Positions 43,917-55,350 of a stretch of DNA of 64,000 nucleotides are shown in pieces. The stretch is from Deltaproteobacteria bacterium (GTDB taxonomy: Bacteria > Myxococcota_A > UBA9160 > UBA6930). The position numbers were made by a program, and so were the translations under genes. Below the pieces are notes generated by a model, which saw only the letters and a program-made list of their open reading frames with translations, did no database searches and was not told where the DNA came from. The stretch lies in assembly GCA_028817435.1 (NCBI GenBank), contig JAPPPQ010000023.1, positions 246,836-310,835 of the forward strand, written 5' to 3'. Each line of letters begins with the position of its first letter. Position 1 is the first letter of the stretch.

Positions 43917-46312
43917 GCGTGCGCCCGCTGGCGGGAACCGTTGTGCTGGATTTGGCCGACGAGCGCGGCGAATTGATCGGCCGCCTGCTCGCAGATTTGG
44001 GCGCGGATGTGTTGCGGGTGGAGCCGCCCGGCGGCGCGCGCTCCCGCGGCCTGCCGCCCTTCGATCCGCGCTCGGGCGAGAGCCTTTACTTCGCCTTTCG
44101 CAACGCGGGCAAGCGCGGCCTTATGCTGAATCTGCAGTCCGCTGCCGATTGCGAGCGGCTGCACGCGCTGCTCGCCAATGCCGATCTGTTGATCGAGAGC
44201 TTTGCGCCGGGACGCCTTGCCGAACTGGGGCTCGCGCCGGAGAGCTTGCTGCGGCGTCACCCTCAGCTCGTCATTACCTCGTTCAGCGATTTCGGCGGCT
44301 TCGGCCCCTGCCGCGACTGGGCCGCCACCGATGCAGTGCTGGAAGCCATGGGCGGCATGATGTTCAAGGCCGGTTTGCCCGAGCGCGAGCCGCTGCTGCC
44401 GCCGGGCGCGCTGGCCTGGGATTGCGCTTCGGTCACCGCCGCCTGCGCCAGTCTCATGGCGCTGCTGCAGCGGCGGCGCGGCGGCGCGGGGCAGCACATT
44501 GATTTCTCTGCGCTGCTGGGAATCGCGCAGACCACCGACTGGTCCTACTGCAACGCGAGCATCTCCCGGGAGGCCGGCGCGCCCTATGCCGAAACCCGCA
44601 ACGGCTCGGGGCCTATTTACAGCATTTACGAATGCAAGGGCGGCTATGTGCGGCTGGTGATTCTCTCGCCGCAGCAGTGGCGCGCCATGTGGAAGTGGCT
44701 CGGCGAGCCTGAGGAGTTCGCCGATCCGCACTGGGAATCTTTCGTGGCGCGGCTGCAGAACGCAGATTTGCTCAGCGCGCGCTACCGCGAGCACTTTGCA
44801 CAGCTCACCATGGAAGAAGTTTCGGAAGAAGCCCAGCGGCGCGGCATTGTCTGCACTCCCGTGCTGCGCCCCGCAGAGGTGTTGACGAACGGGCATATGC
44901 GCTCGCGCGGCAGCTTTATTGAGCTTGAAGTTGCGCCGGGGGTGCGCGGCCCCTTCGCATCGGGCTTCATAGAAATGGACGGAGAGCGCCAGGGGCCGCG
45001 CTCGCGCGCGCCGCTTCCGGGCGAGCATGGCGCGGAAATTGCGCCCCCGGACGGGCAAAAGCAGCGGGCGGCGGCCGCCCCCGCCCCCGCGCCGCCGCTG
45101 GCGGGGCTGAAGGTTCTGGATTTCGGCATCGGCGGCGTGGGAGTCGAATGCGGGCGCTTCTTCGCCGAATACGGCGCAGATGTGGTGAAGATTGAAACGC
45201 GCAGCCATCCCGACTTTCTGCGCGTCGTGACCGGCCAGGAGATGACTCCCTCTTTCGCCAGCTCCAGCCGCTCGAAGCGCAGCTTCGGCGTCAACGCCAA
45301 GCGCGCCGAGGGCCTGGCGCTGTTGTGCGAGCTGGTGAAGCGCGCCGATGTGGTAATTGAGAACAGCTCCACCGGCGCCATGCAGAAGCTGGGCCTCGGT
45401 TACGAATCGCTGCGCGCGTTGAACCCGCGCGTCGTCATGGTCTCTTCGCAGCTGATGGGGGCGCGCGGCGATTGGGCGCACTGGTCCGGTTACGGTCCTT
45501 CCACCCAGCCCGTCGGCGGATTGGTGCATCTCTGGAACTACCCGGACAGCCGCGCGCCCACGGGCAGCAGCTCAATTTTTCCGGATCACCTGGTGGGGCG
45601 CATTTGCACGCTGGCCGCGCTGGCCGCGCTGCTGCGCCGGGAGCGCAGCGGAACCGGCGCACACGCGCAGGTGTCTCAAGTCGAGGCTGTAATTGGCATG
45701 TTGGGAGACCTGTTGTTGAAGGAAGGGCTGGCGGGCGGCGTGCAACCCCTCGGCAACCGCAGCGAGCGCGGCGCGCCGTGGGGCGCTTATCCCTGCGCCG
45801 GAGACGATCAGTGGTGCGTCATTTGCGTGCGCGGCGACGGCGACTGGCGCGCGCTGCGCGGCGCGCTCGGCGATCCCGAATGGGCGCGCGCGCCCGCGCT
45901 GCAACAGGCCGCGGGGCGCTTTGCCGCGCACAGCGAGATTGACGAGCATTTGTCTGCGTGGACGCGCGCGCGCGGCAAGCGCGAGGCGGCCGAGGCGCTG
46001 CAGGCGGCGGGGGTTCCCTGCGGCCCCATGTTCACCGCCGCAGATCAGTTGGAAGATCCGCACTTTGCGGCGTGGGAATACGGCCGCAGCATTCACCAGC
46101 CGGATCTGCTTGCGCGCTTTGAGATTGAGGGTCCTTGCTGGCGCGCCACGGGCATGGCCGCGCCGCGCATTGAGCGCGCGCCGAAGCTGGGCGAGCACAC
46201 CCGCGAGATTGCGCGGGAACTCGGCATTGGCGAAGCTCGCATTGCCGAACTCTTTGCCGCGGGCGTGCTGGAAGAGCCGCTCGCGACGCCCGCACCGGAC
46301 GGGGAGGGCTGA
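43910..46312 (+). CDS. Two-domain CaiB/BaiF CoA transferase (tandem fusion)
   Basis: An 800-residue protein made of two class III CoA-transferase units. The first covers about 1-370 (VVLDLADERGELIGRLLADLGADVLRVE; LIESFAPGRL; a candidate catalytic aspartate in ALAWDCASVTAA). A Pro/Ala-rich linker spans 370-400. The second covers about 400-790 (LKVLDFGIGGVGVECGRFFAEYGADVVKIE; VVIENSSTG; SIFPDHLVGRI). Normally one such unit of about 400 residues dimerises as interlocked rings, so the fusion may form a pseudo-dimer with two different active sites. The GTG start lies within the stop region of a short upstream frame. It is followed four bases later by the copper oxidase gene, a surprising neighbour. 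Confidence 0.92.
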   Translation: MLGVRPLAGTVVLDLADERGELIGRLLADLGADVLRVEPPGGARSRGLPPFDPRSGESLYFAFRNAGKRGLMLNLQSAADCERLHALLANADLLIESFAPGRLAELGLAPESLLRRHPQLVITSFSDFGGFGPCRDWAATDAVLEAMGGMMFKAGLPEREPLLPPGALAWDCASVTAACASLMALLQRRRGGAGQHIDFSALLGIAQTTDWSYCNASISREAGAPYAETRNGSGPIYSIYECKGGYVRLVILSPQQWRAMWKWLGEPEEFADPHWESFVARLQNADLLSARYREHFAQLTMEEVSEEAQRRGIVCTPVLRPAEVLTNGHMRSRGSFIELEVAPGVRGPFASGFIEMDGERQGPRSRAPLPGEHGAEIAPPDGQKQRAAAAPAPAPPLAGLKVLDFGIGGVGVECGRFFAEYGADVVKIETRSHPDFLRVVTGQEMTPSFASSSRSKRSFGVNAKRAEGLALLCELVKRADVVIENSSTGAMQKLGLGYESLRALNPRVVMVSSQLMGARGDWAHWSGYGPSTQPVGGLVHLWNYPDSRAPTGSSSIFPDHLVGRICTLAALAALLRRERSGTGAHAQVSQVEAVIGMLGDLLLKEGLAGGVQPLGNRSERGAPWGAYPCAGDDQWCVICVRGDGDWRALRGALGDPEWARAPALQQAAGRFAAHSEIDEHLSAWTRARGKREAAEALQAAGVPCGPMFTAADQLEDPHFAAWEYGRSIHQPDLLARFEIEGPCWRATGMAAPRIERAPKLGEHTREIARELGIGEARIAELFAAGVLEEPLATPAPDGEG

Positions 46313-46315
46313 ACC

Positions 46316-48118
46316 ATGCGCGCGATTTCGCGGCGGCGTTTCGTGCAGGGGCTCGCTGCATCGGCGGCCTCGCTGGGGATGGGACTCGGCGCGGCGCGCA
46401 ACGCGGCCGCGGCGTCGAGCCAGCCGACGCTGCGCGGCAGGCGCTTCGAGCTGCGCTGCCATCCGCTGCGGGTGAACATCACCGGCAGGCCGCGCTTCGC
46501 CACGGCCATCAACGGCAGCGTGCCGGGGCCTGTGCTGCGCTGGCGCGAAGGCGATGAGGTTTCGCTGCGGGTGCGCAACGCGCTGGCCGAGGACACTTCG
46601 ATTCACTGGCATGGCATTTTGCTGCCGAGCAGTCAGGACGGCGTGCCCGGAATCAGCGAGGGCTTTTCCGGCATTGCGCCGGGCGGGTCTTTTCACTACC
46701 GCTTCCCGCTGTTGCAGAGCGGCACCTACTGGTATCACAGCCACTCGGGATTCCAGGAACAGACGGGCGCTTACGGCGCCATTGTGGTGGAGCCGCGCGA
46801 GCCCGAGCCCTTCCACGCCGACCGCGACTATGTGGTGCTGCTCTCGGATTGGAGCGATGAGGATCCGCGGCGAATCTACGCGAAGCTCAAGAAGGAATCC
46901 CATTACTATAATTTGCGCGCGCGCAGCGCGGGCGACCTGGTCGGCGATTTGCGCAGCAAGGGGCTGCGGCGCACCTGGCGCGAGCGCGCCATGTGGAACC
47001 AGATGCGCATGTCGGAATTCGATCTCTCCGATGTCACCGGCGCCACCTACACCTTTTTGATGAACGGCGCGCCGCCGGCGCAGGGCTGGACGGGACTCTT
47101 TGCGCGGGGCGAGCGGGTGCGGCTGCGCCTCATCAACGCCTCGGCAATGACCTTCTTTGATCTGCGCATTCCCGGGCTTTCGCTGAAGGTGGTGTCTGCC
47201 GACGGCCAGCTTGTGGAGCCGGTGCAGGTGGAGGAATTGCGCCTCGGCGTGGCGGAGACCTACGATGTAATCGTCGAGCCCCGCCACGACCGCGCCTACA
47301 CCATCTTCGCGCAGGCCCTGGACCGCTCCGGCTATGCGCGGGGCGTGCTGACTCCCGATATCGCCCTGCCCGCGCCGCCGATTCCGCAACTGGATGCGCC
47401 GCCGATTCTCGGGCCGCTGGATATGGGCATGGCGCACGGCGCGCATGGGCAACACGCCGCGCACGGCGCGCAGCGCCATGGCACGCACGGGGAAATGCCC
47501 GGGATGAAAATGCGCGCGGGAATGCACGAGATGCACGGCGGCGCGCATGGCGGCGAAATGCGCGGCATGGAAATGTCCGGCGCGCCCGGCGCGGTGCGGC
47601 ACGCCCCCACCGAGTTCGGCCCCCATGTGGATATGCGCGCCGAGTTCGCGCAGTTGCGCCTCGACGATCCCGGCCCCGGGTTGCGCGGCAACGGCCGCCG
47701 CGTGCTGACCTACGCAGATTTGCGCAGCCTCGCGCCCACGCCGGATGCGCGGCCGCCCGAGCGCAGCATGGAGCTGCACCTCACCGGCAATATGCACCGC
47801 TATATGTGGTCCATTGACGGCGTGCCCTATCACAAGGCCGAGCCGCTGCGCTTCCGCTTTGGCGAGCGGCTGCGCATTGAGCTGGTGAATGACACCATGA
47901 TGAATCACCCCATGCATTTGCACGGAATGTGGAGTGAGCTCGAGACGGGAGACGCCGCGCACCTGCCCCGCAAACACACCGTGATTGTGCAGCCCGGCGC
48001 GCGCATCCGCTATCTGGTGACGGCGGATGCCATGGGAAGCTGGGCCTATCACTGCCACCTGCTCTACCACATGGCGGGAATGTTCCGCGAGGTGATTGTG
48101 GAGCGCGAACTGTCATGA
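46316..48118 (+). CDS. copA: CopA-family multicopper oxidase, Tat-exported
   Basis: A 600-residue periplasmic copper-tolerance oxidase. The Tat signal SRRRFVQGLAASAASLGMG is at 5-23. Copper-ligand motifs HWHG (about 99) and HSHSG in the first cupredoxin domain, and HPMHLHGMW and CHLLYHMAGMF in the last, are complete. Between them lies a methionine/histidine-rich loop (about 375-425, repeats such as MAHGAHGQHAAHG and MPGMKMRAGMHEMHGG) that binds Cu(I), the hallmark of CopA/PcoA. It oxidises Cu(I) to the less harmful Cu(II). The copB start overlaps its stop (ATGA). No copC, copD or sensor pair is visible nearby. Confidence 0.95.
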   Translation: MRAISRRRFVQGLAASAASLGMGLGAARNAAAASSQPTLRGRRFELRCHPLRVNITGRPRFATAINGSVPGPVLRWREGDEVSLRVRNALAEDTSIHWHGILLPSSQDGVPGISEGFSGIAPGGSFHYRFPLLQSGTYWYHSHSGFQEQTGAYGAIVVEPREPEPFHADRDYVVLLSDWSDEDPRRIYAKLKKESHYYNLRARSAGDLVGDLRSKGLRRTWRERAMWNQMRMSEFDLSDVTGATYTFLMNGAPPAQGWTGLFARGERVRLRLINASAMTFFDLRIPGLSLKVVSADGQLVEPVQVEELRLGVAETYDVIVEPRHDRAYTIFAQALDRSGYARGVLTPDIALPAPPIPQLDAPPILGPLDMGMAHGAHGQHAAHGAQRHGTHGEMPGMKMRAGMHEMHGGAHGGEMRGMEMSGAPGAVRHAPTEFGPHVDMRAEFAQLRLDDPGPGLRGNGRRVLTYADLRSLAPTPDARPPERSMELHLTGNMHRYMWSIDGVPYHKAEPLRFRFGERLRIELVNDTMMNHPMHLHGMWSELETGDAAHLPRKHTVIVQPGARIRYLVTADAMGSWAYHCHLLYHMAGMFREVIVERELS

Positions 48119-48837
48119 GGCTGGCGAGGCCGTTGCTGCGCTGCATCTGTGCTGCGCTGCTTCCGTTGTTCTGCGCCGTGCAATCTTTGGCGGCGGCGGG
48201 AATGCCGCCGGCCGATCCCCTGCTGTCAAAAGTCATGCTGGAGCGCGTGGAGTTTCGCAGCGCGGAGAGCGCGCTGGCGGCGGATCTGCACGCCTGGTTT
48301 GGCAGAGATTTGCACAAGCTCTGGATTGAAGCCGAAGTGCAGCGCCATGACGGAGCGACCCAGGAGGCGGAGTTTCAGCTTCTCTACAGCCGCGCCGTCG
48401 CGCCCTATTGGGATTTGCGGGCGGGCTGGCGGCGTCAAACGGCCCCCGGCGCAAACCGCGACTGGCTGGCGCTGGGCTTCGAGGGCCTCGCGCCCTACTG
48501 GTTCGAGTTGGAAGCCGCGGTGTTTCTGGGCGAAGCGGGGCGCAGCGCCGCGCGCCTGGAAGCAGAATACGATCTGCACCTGACGCGCAGGCTGCTGCTC
48601 ACGCCGCGACTCGAAATCACGCTGCACGGGCGCGACGATGACGCCGCCGGCGTGGGCGCCGGGCTCTCCGAGGCCGGGCTGTCGCTGCGTATGCGCTACG
48701 AAATCCGCCGCGAGTTCGCGCCCTATCTGGGCGTGCATTATCACAGGCAATTCGGAAAGACGGCGGGCTTCGCACGGGCCGACGGAGAATCTCCCGGCGC
48801 GCTCTCCTTTGTGGCCGGCCTGCGTGTCTGGTTCTAA
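48115..48837 (+). CDS. copB: CopB-family outer-membrane copper resistance protein
   Basis: A 240-residue protein with a signal peptide (CICAALLPLFCAVQSLAA) and the CopB barrel pattern. Visible parts are KLWIEAEVQRHDGATQEAEFQLLYSRAVAPYWDLRAGWRR, WFELEAAVFLGEAGRSAARLEAEYDL, RLLLTPRLEITLHG and a final aromatic FVAGLRVWF. It lacks the long Met/His-rich N-terminal region of classical CopB, so it is near the family's minimum length. It works with CopA in copper sequestration or export at the outer membrane. Its start codon overlaps copA's stop, so the two are co-translated. Confidence 0.9.
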   Translation: MRLARPLLRCICAALLPLFCAVQSLAAAGMPPADPLLSKVMLERVEFRSAESALAADLHAWFGRDLHKLWIEAEVQRHDGATQEAEFQLLYSRAVAPYWDLRAGWRRQTAPGANRDWLALGFEGLAPYWFELEAAVFLGEAGRSAARLEAEYDLHLTRRLLLTPRLEITLHGRDDDAAGVGAGLSEAGLSLRMRYEIRREFAPYLGVHYHRQFGKTAGFARADGESPGALSFVAGLRVWF

Positions 48838-48861
48838 TTCTCTTCCGCCCACTCCGCCCGC

Positions 48862-49569
48862 TCAATCCGCCGCTACTGCGCGAAGTTGCGCCAGTGCGGC
48901 GTGCGGTGCGATTGCACAGCGCTGCGCGCGGGCCGCGTTCCGCACGGCCTGCCACCAGGGCGGGCGCTGGCCGCCGTCCTCTGCCAGCAAAATTACGCCC
49001 GCCCGGTCGGCGAAATCCCGCGCATAGGGGCCGGGGCGCAGATCGCGCGCGCAGCTCTGCACCAGCGGATCGCAACCCGCGCGGCGGCGCGCGCTTTTGA
49101 CAGAGTCCAGCAGCGCCTCGGCCTCGCCGTCGCCCAGGCCCCGCGTGTGTTGCAGGCCGGGCGCTTCGCCGCCGCCGTCGAGGCCGCTTCCTGGCAGCAG
49201 CATCGCCACTGGCGCTTGCTCGCTGCGCGCGCCCGCCAACAGCAGCGCGGTGTAAGCGCCGAGCCCGCGGCCCAGCAAATAGGCGCTGCCGATTTCGGCG
49301 AGCGCCGAATCGGCGTCGGCCGCGCAGCGCTCCGGCGTGTAGGCTCCGCCGCGCAGCCATTCCGAGCGGCCGTGCCCCGCAAAGTCCAGCGCAAAGACAT
49401 GCCCCGGCCAGCCCGTTGCGCCCCGGCCCGCCCAGTCGCGCCGCCATTCCCGCGTCCATTCGTTTGCAGATGCGCCGAGGGCGTGGAGCAGCAGCAGCGC
49501 GGGTGCGGTTGCGTCGCCCCGCGCAATGCGGTGCAGCGCCAGCCGGCTGCGGACGCCGGGCAAGTGCAT
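48862..49569 (-). CDS. Alpha/beta hydrolase-fold protein lacking the nucleophilic serine
   Basis: The 235-residue protein has the early alpha/beta hydrolase features (LLLLHALGASANEWTREW for the oxyanion region, FALDFAGHGRSEW for strand 4-5). The nucleophile elbow, however, reads GRGLG (100-104) where active enzymes have GxSxG, so residue 102 is glycine. No clear catalytic histidine follows the final strand either. It is shorter than the usual 260-290 residues. The ATG overlaps the stop of an intact alpha/beta hydrolase upstream (TGATG), suggesting a duplicated pair in which this copy became a binding or regulatory subunit, or is decaying. Confidence 0.75.
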   Translation of the reverse strand: MHLPGVRSRLALHRIARGDATAPALLLLHALGASANEWTREWRRDWAGRGATGWPGHVFALDFAGHGRSEWLRGGAYTPERCAADADSALAEIGSAYLLGRGLGAYTALLLAGARSEQAPVAMLLPGSGLDGGGEAPGLQHTRGLGDGEAEALLDSVKSARRRAGCDPLVQSCARDLRPGPYARDFADRAGVILLAEDGGQRPPWWQAVRNAARAQRCAIAPHAALAQLRAVAAD

Positions 49570-50531
49570 CACGCCGAAAGCCAATCCAGCAGCGCGCGGG
49601 CGGTTTCGGCGGGCTGTTCGATGTGCAAAAAGTGGCCGGCGTTGGGGATTTCTGCGCAATCGCATTGCGGAATTTCTGCGAGCCGCTCGCCGCGCAGCGG
49701 TTCTGCAATGCGCCACACATCTTCGCTGTCGCCCCAAACCGCCAGCATGGGCGTTTTGATCCGGCGCCAACCCATCGCAGTCCACTCGGGCTGAAAAGGC
49801 CCCACGCCTCCCAAGCGGGCGGCCAGCGGATCGGCCTTCCAGGTGTAGCCGCCGGGCGCTTGCCGCGCGCCGTGGCGGGTGAAGTAAAGCAGCCAGGCTT
49901 CGGAGAGCCTGGAATTTTGCACCCCCCGCGACCGCGCCAGCTCGGCCAGGCTGGCGGCCGGGCGGCGGTTCCGGTGTTGCCGCGCGCGCCGCCCGCGCAG
50001 GCCGGGAAGCCATTGAAGCGCGGACTGGCTGCGCGTTTCCCACGCGGCCCGGCGCAGCCAATCCAAATGCGCAGCGAGCCGCATGGGCGGAGTCTGCACC
50101 GGCCGCCCGCTCCATTCGGCAAAGCCGCCGGTGGGCGGGCCGAAGCCGTCCATGCTCACCACTTTGCGGACCAGGCGCGGCGCCATCATGGCGGCGTCCA
50201 GGGCGATGACTCCCCCCCGGCTGTGCCCCACCAGGTGCGCGGGCCGCGGCAAATCGCGCAGCACGCAGACCAGGTCCAGCACATCGGCGCGCCAGTCGTA
50301 GGCCGCCGCCCATTCGGAATCGCCGTGCCCCCGGGCGTCGTAGGCGATGACCCGGTAGCGCTGCGCCAACAGCGGGGCGAGGGTGTCGAAGCTGCGCGCG
50401 TGATCGTAGAAGCCGTGAGCCAGCACCAGCGGCTCTGCATCCTCTGCGCCCCATTCGCAGAGATTCAGCCGCAGCCCCAGCGCGCGCAAAATGCGCCGCC
50501 GCGCAGGCGCCACCGCCCCGGGAAACTGCAT
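49569..50531 (-). CDS. Alpha/beta hydrolase
   Basis: A 320-residue hydrolase with an intact triad outline: HG loop in VLAHGFYDHARSF, RVIAYDARGHGDSEW, nucleophile Ser104 in LVGHSRGGVIAL, aspartate in PMLAVWGDSEDVW and histidine in IPNAGHFLHIEQP. This places it among epoxide-hydrolase/haloperoxidase-like esterases of unknown substrate. I use the ATG at 50531; an in-frame TTG five codons upstream is an alternative, and neither has a strong ribosome site. The cap region (about 150-235) contains an arginine-rich stretch. It is followed by the serine-less copy and preceded by a TM2 membrane protein in the same direction. Confidence 0.85.
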   Translation of the reverse strand: MQFPGAVAPARRRILRALGLRLNLCEWGAEDAEPLVLAHGFYDHARSFDTLAPLLAQRYRVIAYDARGHGDSEWAAAYDWRADVLDLVCVLRDLPRPAHLVGHSRGGVIALDAAMMAPRLVRKVVSMDGFGPPTGGFAEWSGRPVQTPPMRLAAHLDWLRRAAWETRSQSALQWLPGLRGRRARQHRNRRPAASLAELARSRGVQNSRLSEAWLLYFTRHGARQAPGGYTWKADPLAARLGGVGPFQPEWTAMGWRRIKTPMLAVWGDSEDVWRIAEPLRGERLAEIPQCDCAEIPNAGHFLHIEQPAETARALLDWLSA

Positions 50532-50553
50532 TTCCGAATCCGGCAAAACGCGG

Positions 50554-50972
50554 CTACGCCTGCCCGCCCGTGTTGATCTCTTTGATCTGGTCGTTCAGCG
50601 TCCAGAAATCGAAGATCAGAAAGGGGAGAATTAGAAAAGGCAGGCCCATCAGGCTGCCGAGGCCGAAGATGGCGAGCCAGGCCACGCCGGTCAGAAGCTT
50701 TCCAATATACATACGGTGCAGCCCGAAGGCGCCGAGGAAGGTGAGCAGAATCCAGGCGATGGAGTAATCCACGCGGCCTTCGGTGAAGCGCAGATCGGCC
50801 TGCCGGTCCATGCCGGGAATCAGAAACAGGTCAATCAGCCAGCCGATGCCGAGCAGGCCCAGCGTGCAGAACCAGATGGTTCCCGACACGGGCTTGCCGA
50901 AGTAAAAGCGGTGCGAGCCGGTGAAGCCGAAGATCCAGAGGATGTAGCCGATGGCCATGTTGTGGCTGTTGT

Positions 50973-50976
<4 letters not shown>
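50554..50976 (-). CDS. TM2-domain membrane protein
   Basis: A 140-residue protein with two TM2-like hairpins, each with the family signature of a short aromatic helix followed by glycine-rich residues: ILWIFGFTGSHRFYFGKPVSG (about 10-30) and LLTFLGAFGLHRMYIGKLLTG (about 78-98). Each is followed by a hydrophobic helix, and a proline-rich hydrophobic end (LPFLILPFLIFDFW) comes last. TM2 proteins occur in bacteria and animals with poorly known roles. The GTG start overlaps the stop of the DUF3604 gene (GTGA) and has AAGGAGA upstream. A duplicated TM2 unit in one small protein is common in proteobacteria. Confidence 0.88.
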
Positions 50977-54391
<3,415 letters not shown>

Positions 54392-54402
54392 AGGAGGCTT
54401 CC

Positions 54403-55350
54403 ATGCAGCTTCACACCGAACCCTTGCAGAATGTGGGCGCAGAAGTGCTGGGCTTCGACATCCGCGAGCCGCTTACCGATGCGTTGAAGGCGGAGTTGAA
54501 GGCGCTCTGGTATGAGCACGGCATTCTGCTGTTTCGCGGGCAGGCGCTCGACACCGCCCGGCAGATCGAGTTCAGCCGCATCTTCGGCCCGCTGGAAAAG
54601 CACCCGCTGGAAACGCAGCTTTCTGCAGAGCACCCGGAGCTCTTCGTGCTCGAAAACGGCGGCCCCCGCGACAAGTTCCAAACCGCCTTCTACCACGGCG
54701 AAGCCATTGTGGGCCGCCTCGACTGGCACATGGATTTGCACTACACGGCCCGCCCCAATCACGGCGCACTGCTGCGCGCCGTGCACATCGCCGATTCCGG
54801 CGGCGAAACGGGCTTCGGCGATTTGGCCCTGGCCTACGACGCCCTGGACGGCGAGACGCAGCGCCGGCTGGAGAAGCTGGAAGTGGCCTACCGCTTCAAT
54901 ATGCAGCGGCGCAAGATGCGCTTTGTGGAACTGCGCGGCTACGAACCCGGCCCCGACAACCCCAAGCGGCCCTCGGACATGGGCTTTCCGGATTTCCCCG
55001 ATTCCATCTACCCGGCGGTGGTGCGTCACCCGGTGACCGGCAGGAAAGTGCTGGAGATTGTGGAGCTGTTTTTGGACCGCGTGGTGGAGCCCGAGCGCGC
55101 CGGGTTGACGGAGGCCGAAGCCGACGGCTTGCTGCGCAATCTGGTGGAGCACATTCGCAAGCCGGAGTTTCACTACTTCCACAAGTGGCGCGAAGGCGAC
55201 ATGGTGCTGTGGGACAACTGGCGCGCCATGCACTGCACCACTGGCACCCGCCCCGGCATCCGCCGCGTCATCAACCGCACCACCATCACCGGCGATGTGA
55301 CCCTGGGCCGGCAGGTGGAGAAACAGCCCGACGAACAGCCGGAGAACTGA
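54403..55350 (+). CDS. TauD/TfdA-family alpha-ketoglutarate-dependent dioxygenase
   Basis: A 315-residue Fe(II)/2-oxoglutarate dioxygenase. The iron-binding facial triad is His109-x-Asp111 in WHMDLHYTA and His277 in WRAMHCTTG; the oxoglutarate-binding arginine follows in RPGIRRVINR. Other family segments are LLFRGQALD, TGFGDLALAYDAL and RHPVTGRKVLEIVELF. TauD relatives release sulfite from taurine, cleave phenoxyacetates or hydroxylate amino-acid derivatives. AAGGAGG precedes the ATG. It sits 11 bases after enolase, and its stop overlaps the start of a restriction-methylation protein (TGATG), an unusual coupling. Confidence 0.93.
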   Translation: MQLHTEPLQNVGAEVLGFDIREPLTDALKAELKALWYEHGILLFRGQALDTARQIEFSRIFGPLEKHPLETQLSAEHPELFVLENGGPRDKFQTAFYHGEAIVGRLDWHMDLHYTARPNHGALLRAVHIADSGGETGFGDLALAYDALDGETQRRLEKLEVAYRFNMQRRKMRFVELRGYEPGPDNPKRPSDMGFPDFPDSIYPAVVRHPVTGRKVLEIVELFLDRVVEPERAGLTEAEADGLLRNLVEHIRKPEFHYFHKWREGDMVLWDNWRAMHCTTGTRPGIRRVINRTTITGDVTLGRQVEKQPDEQPEN

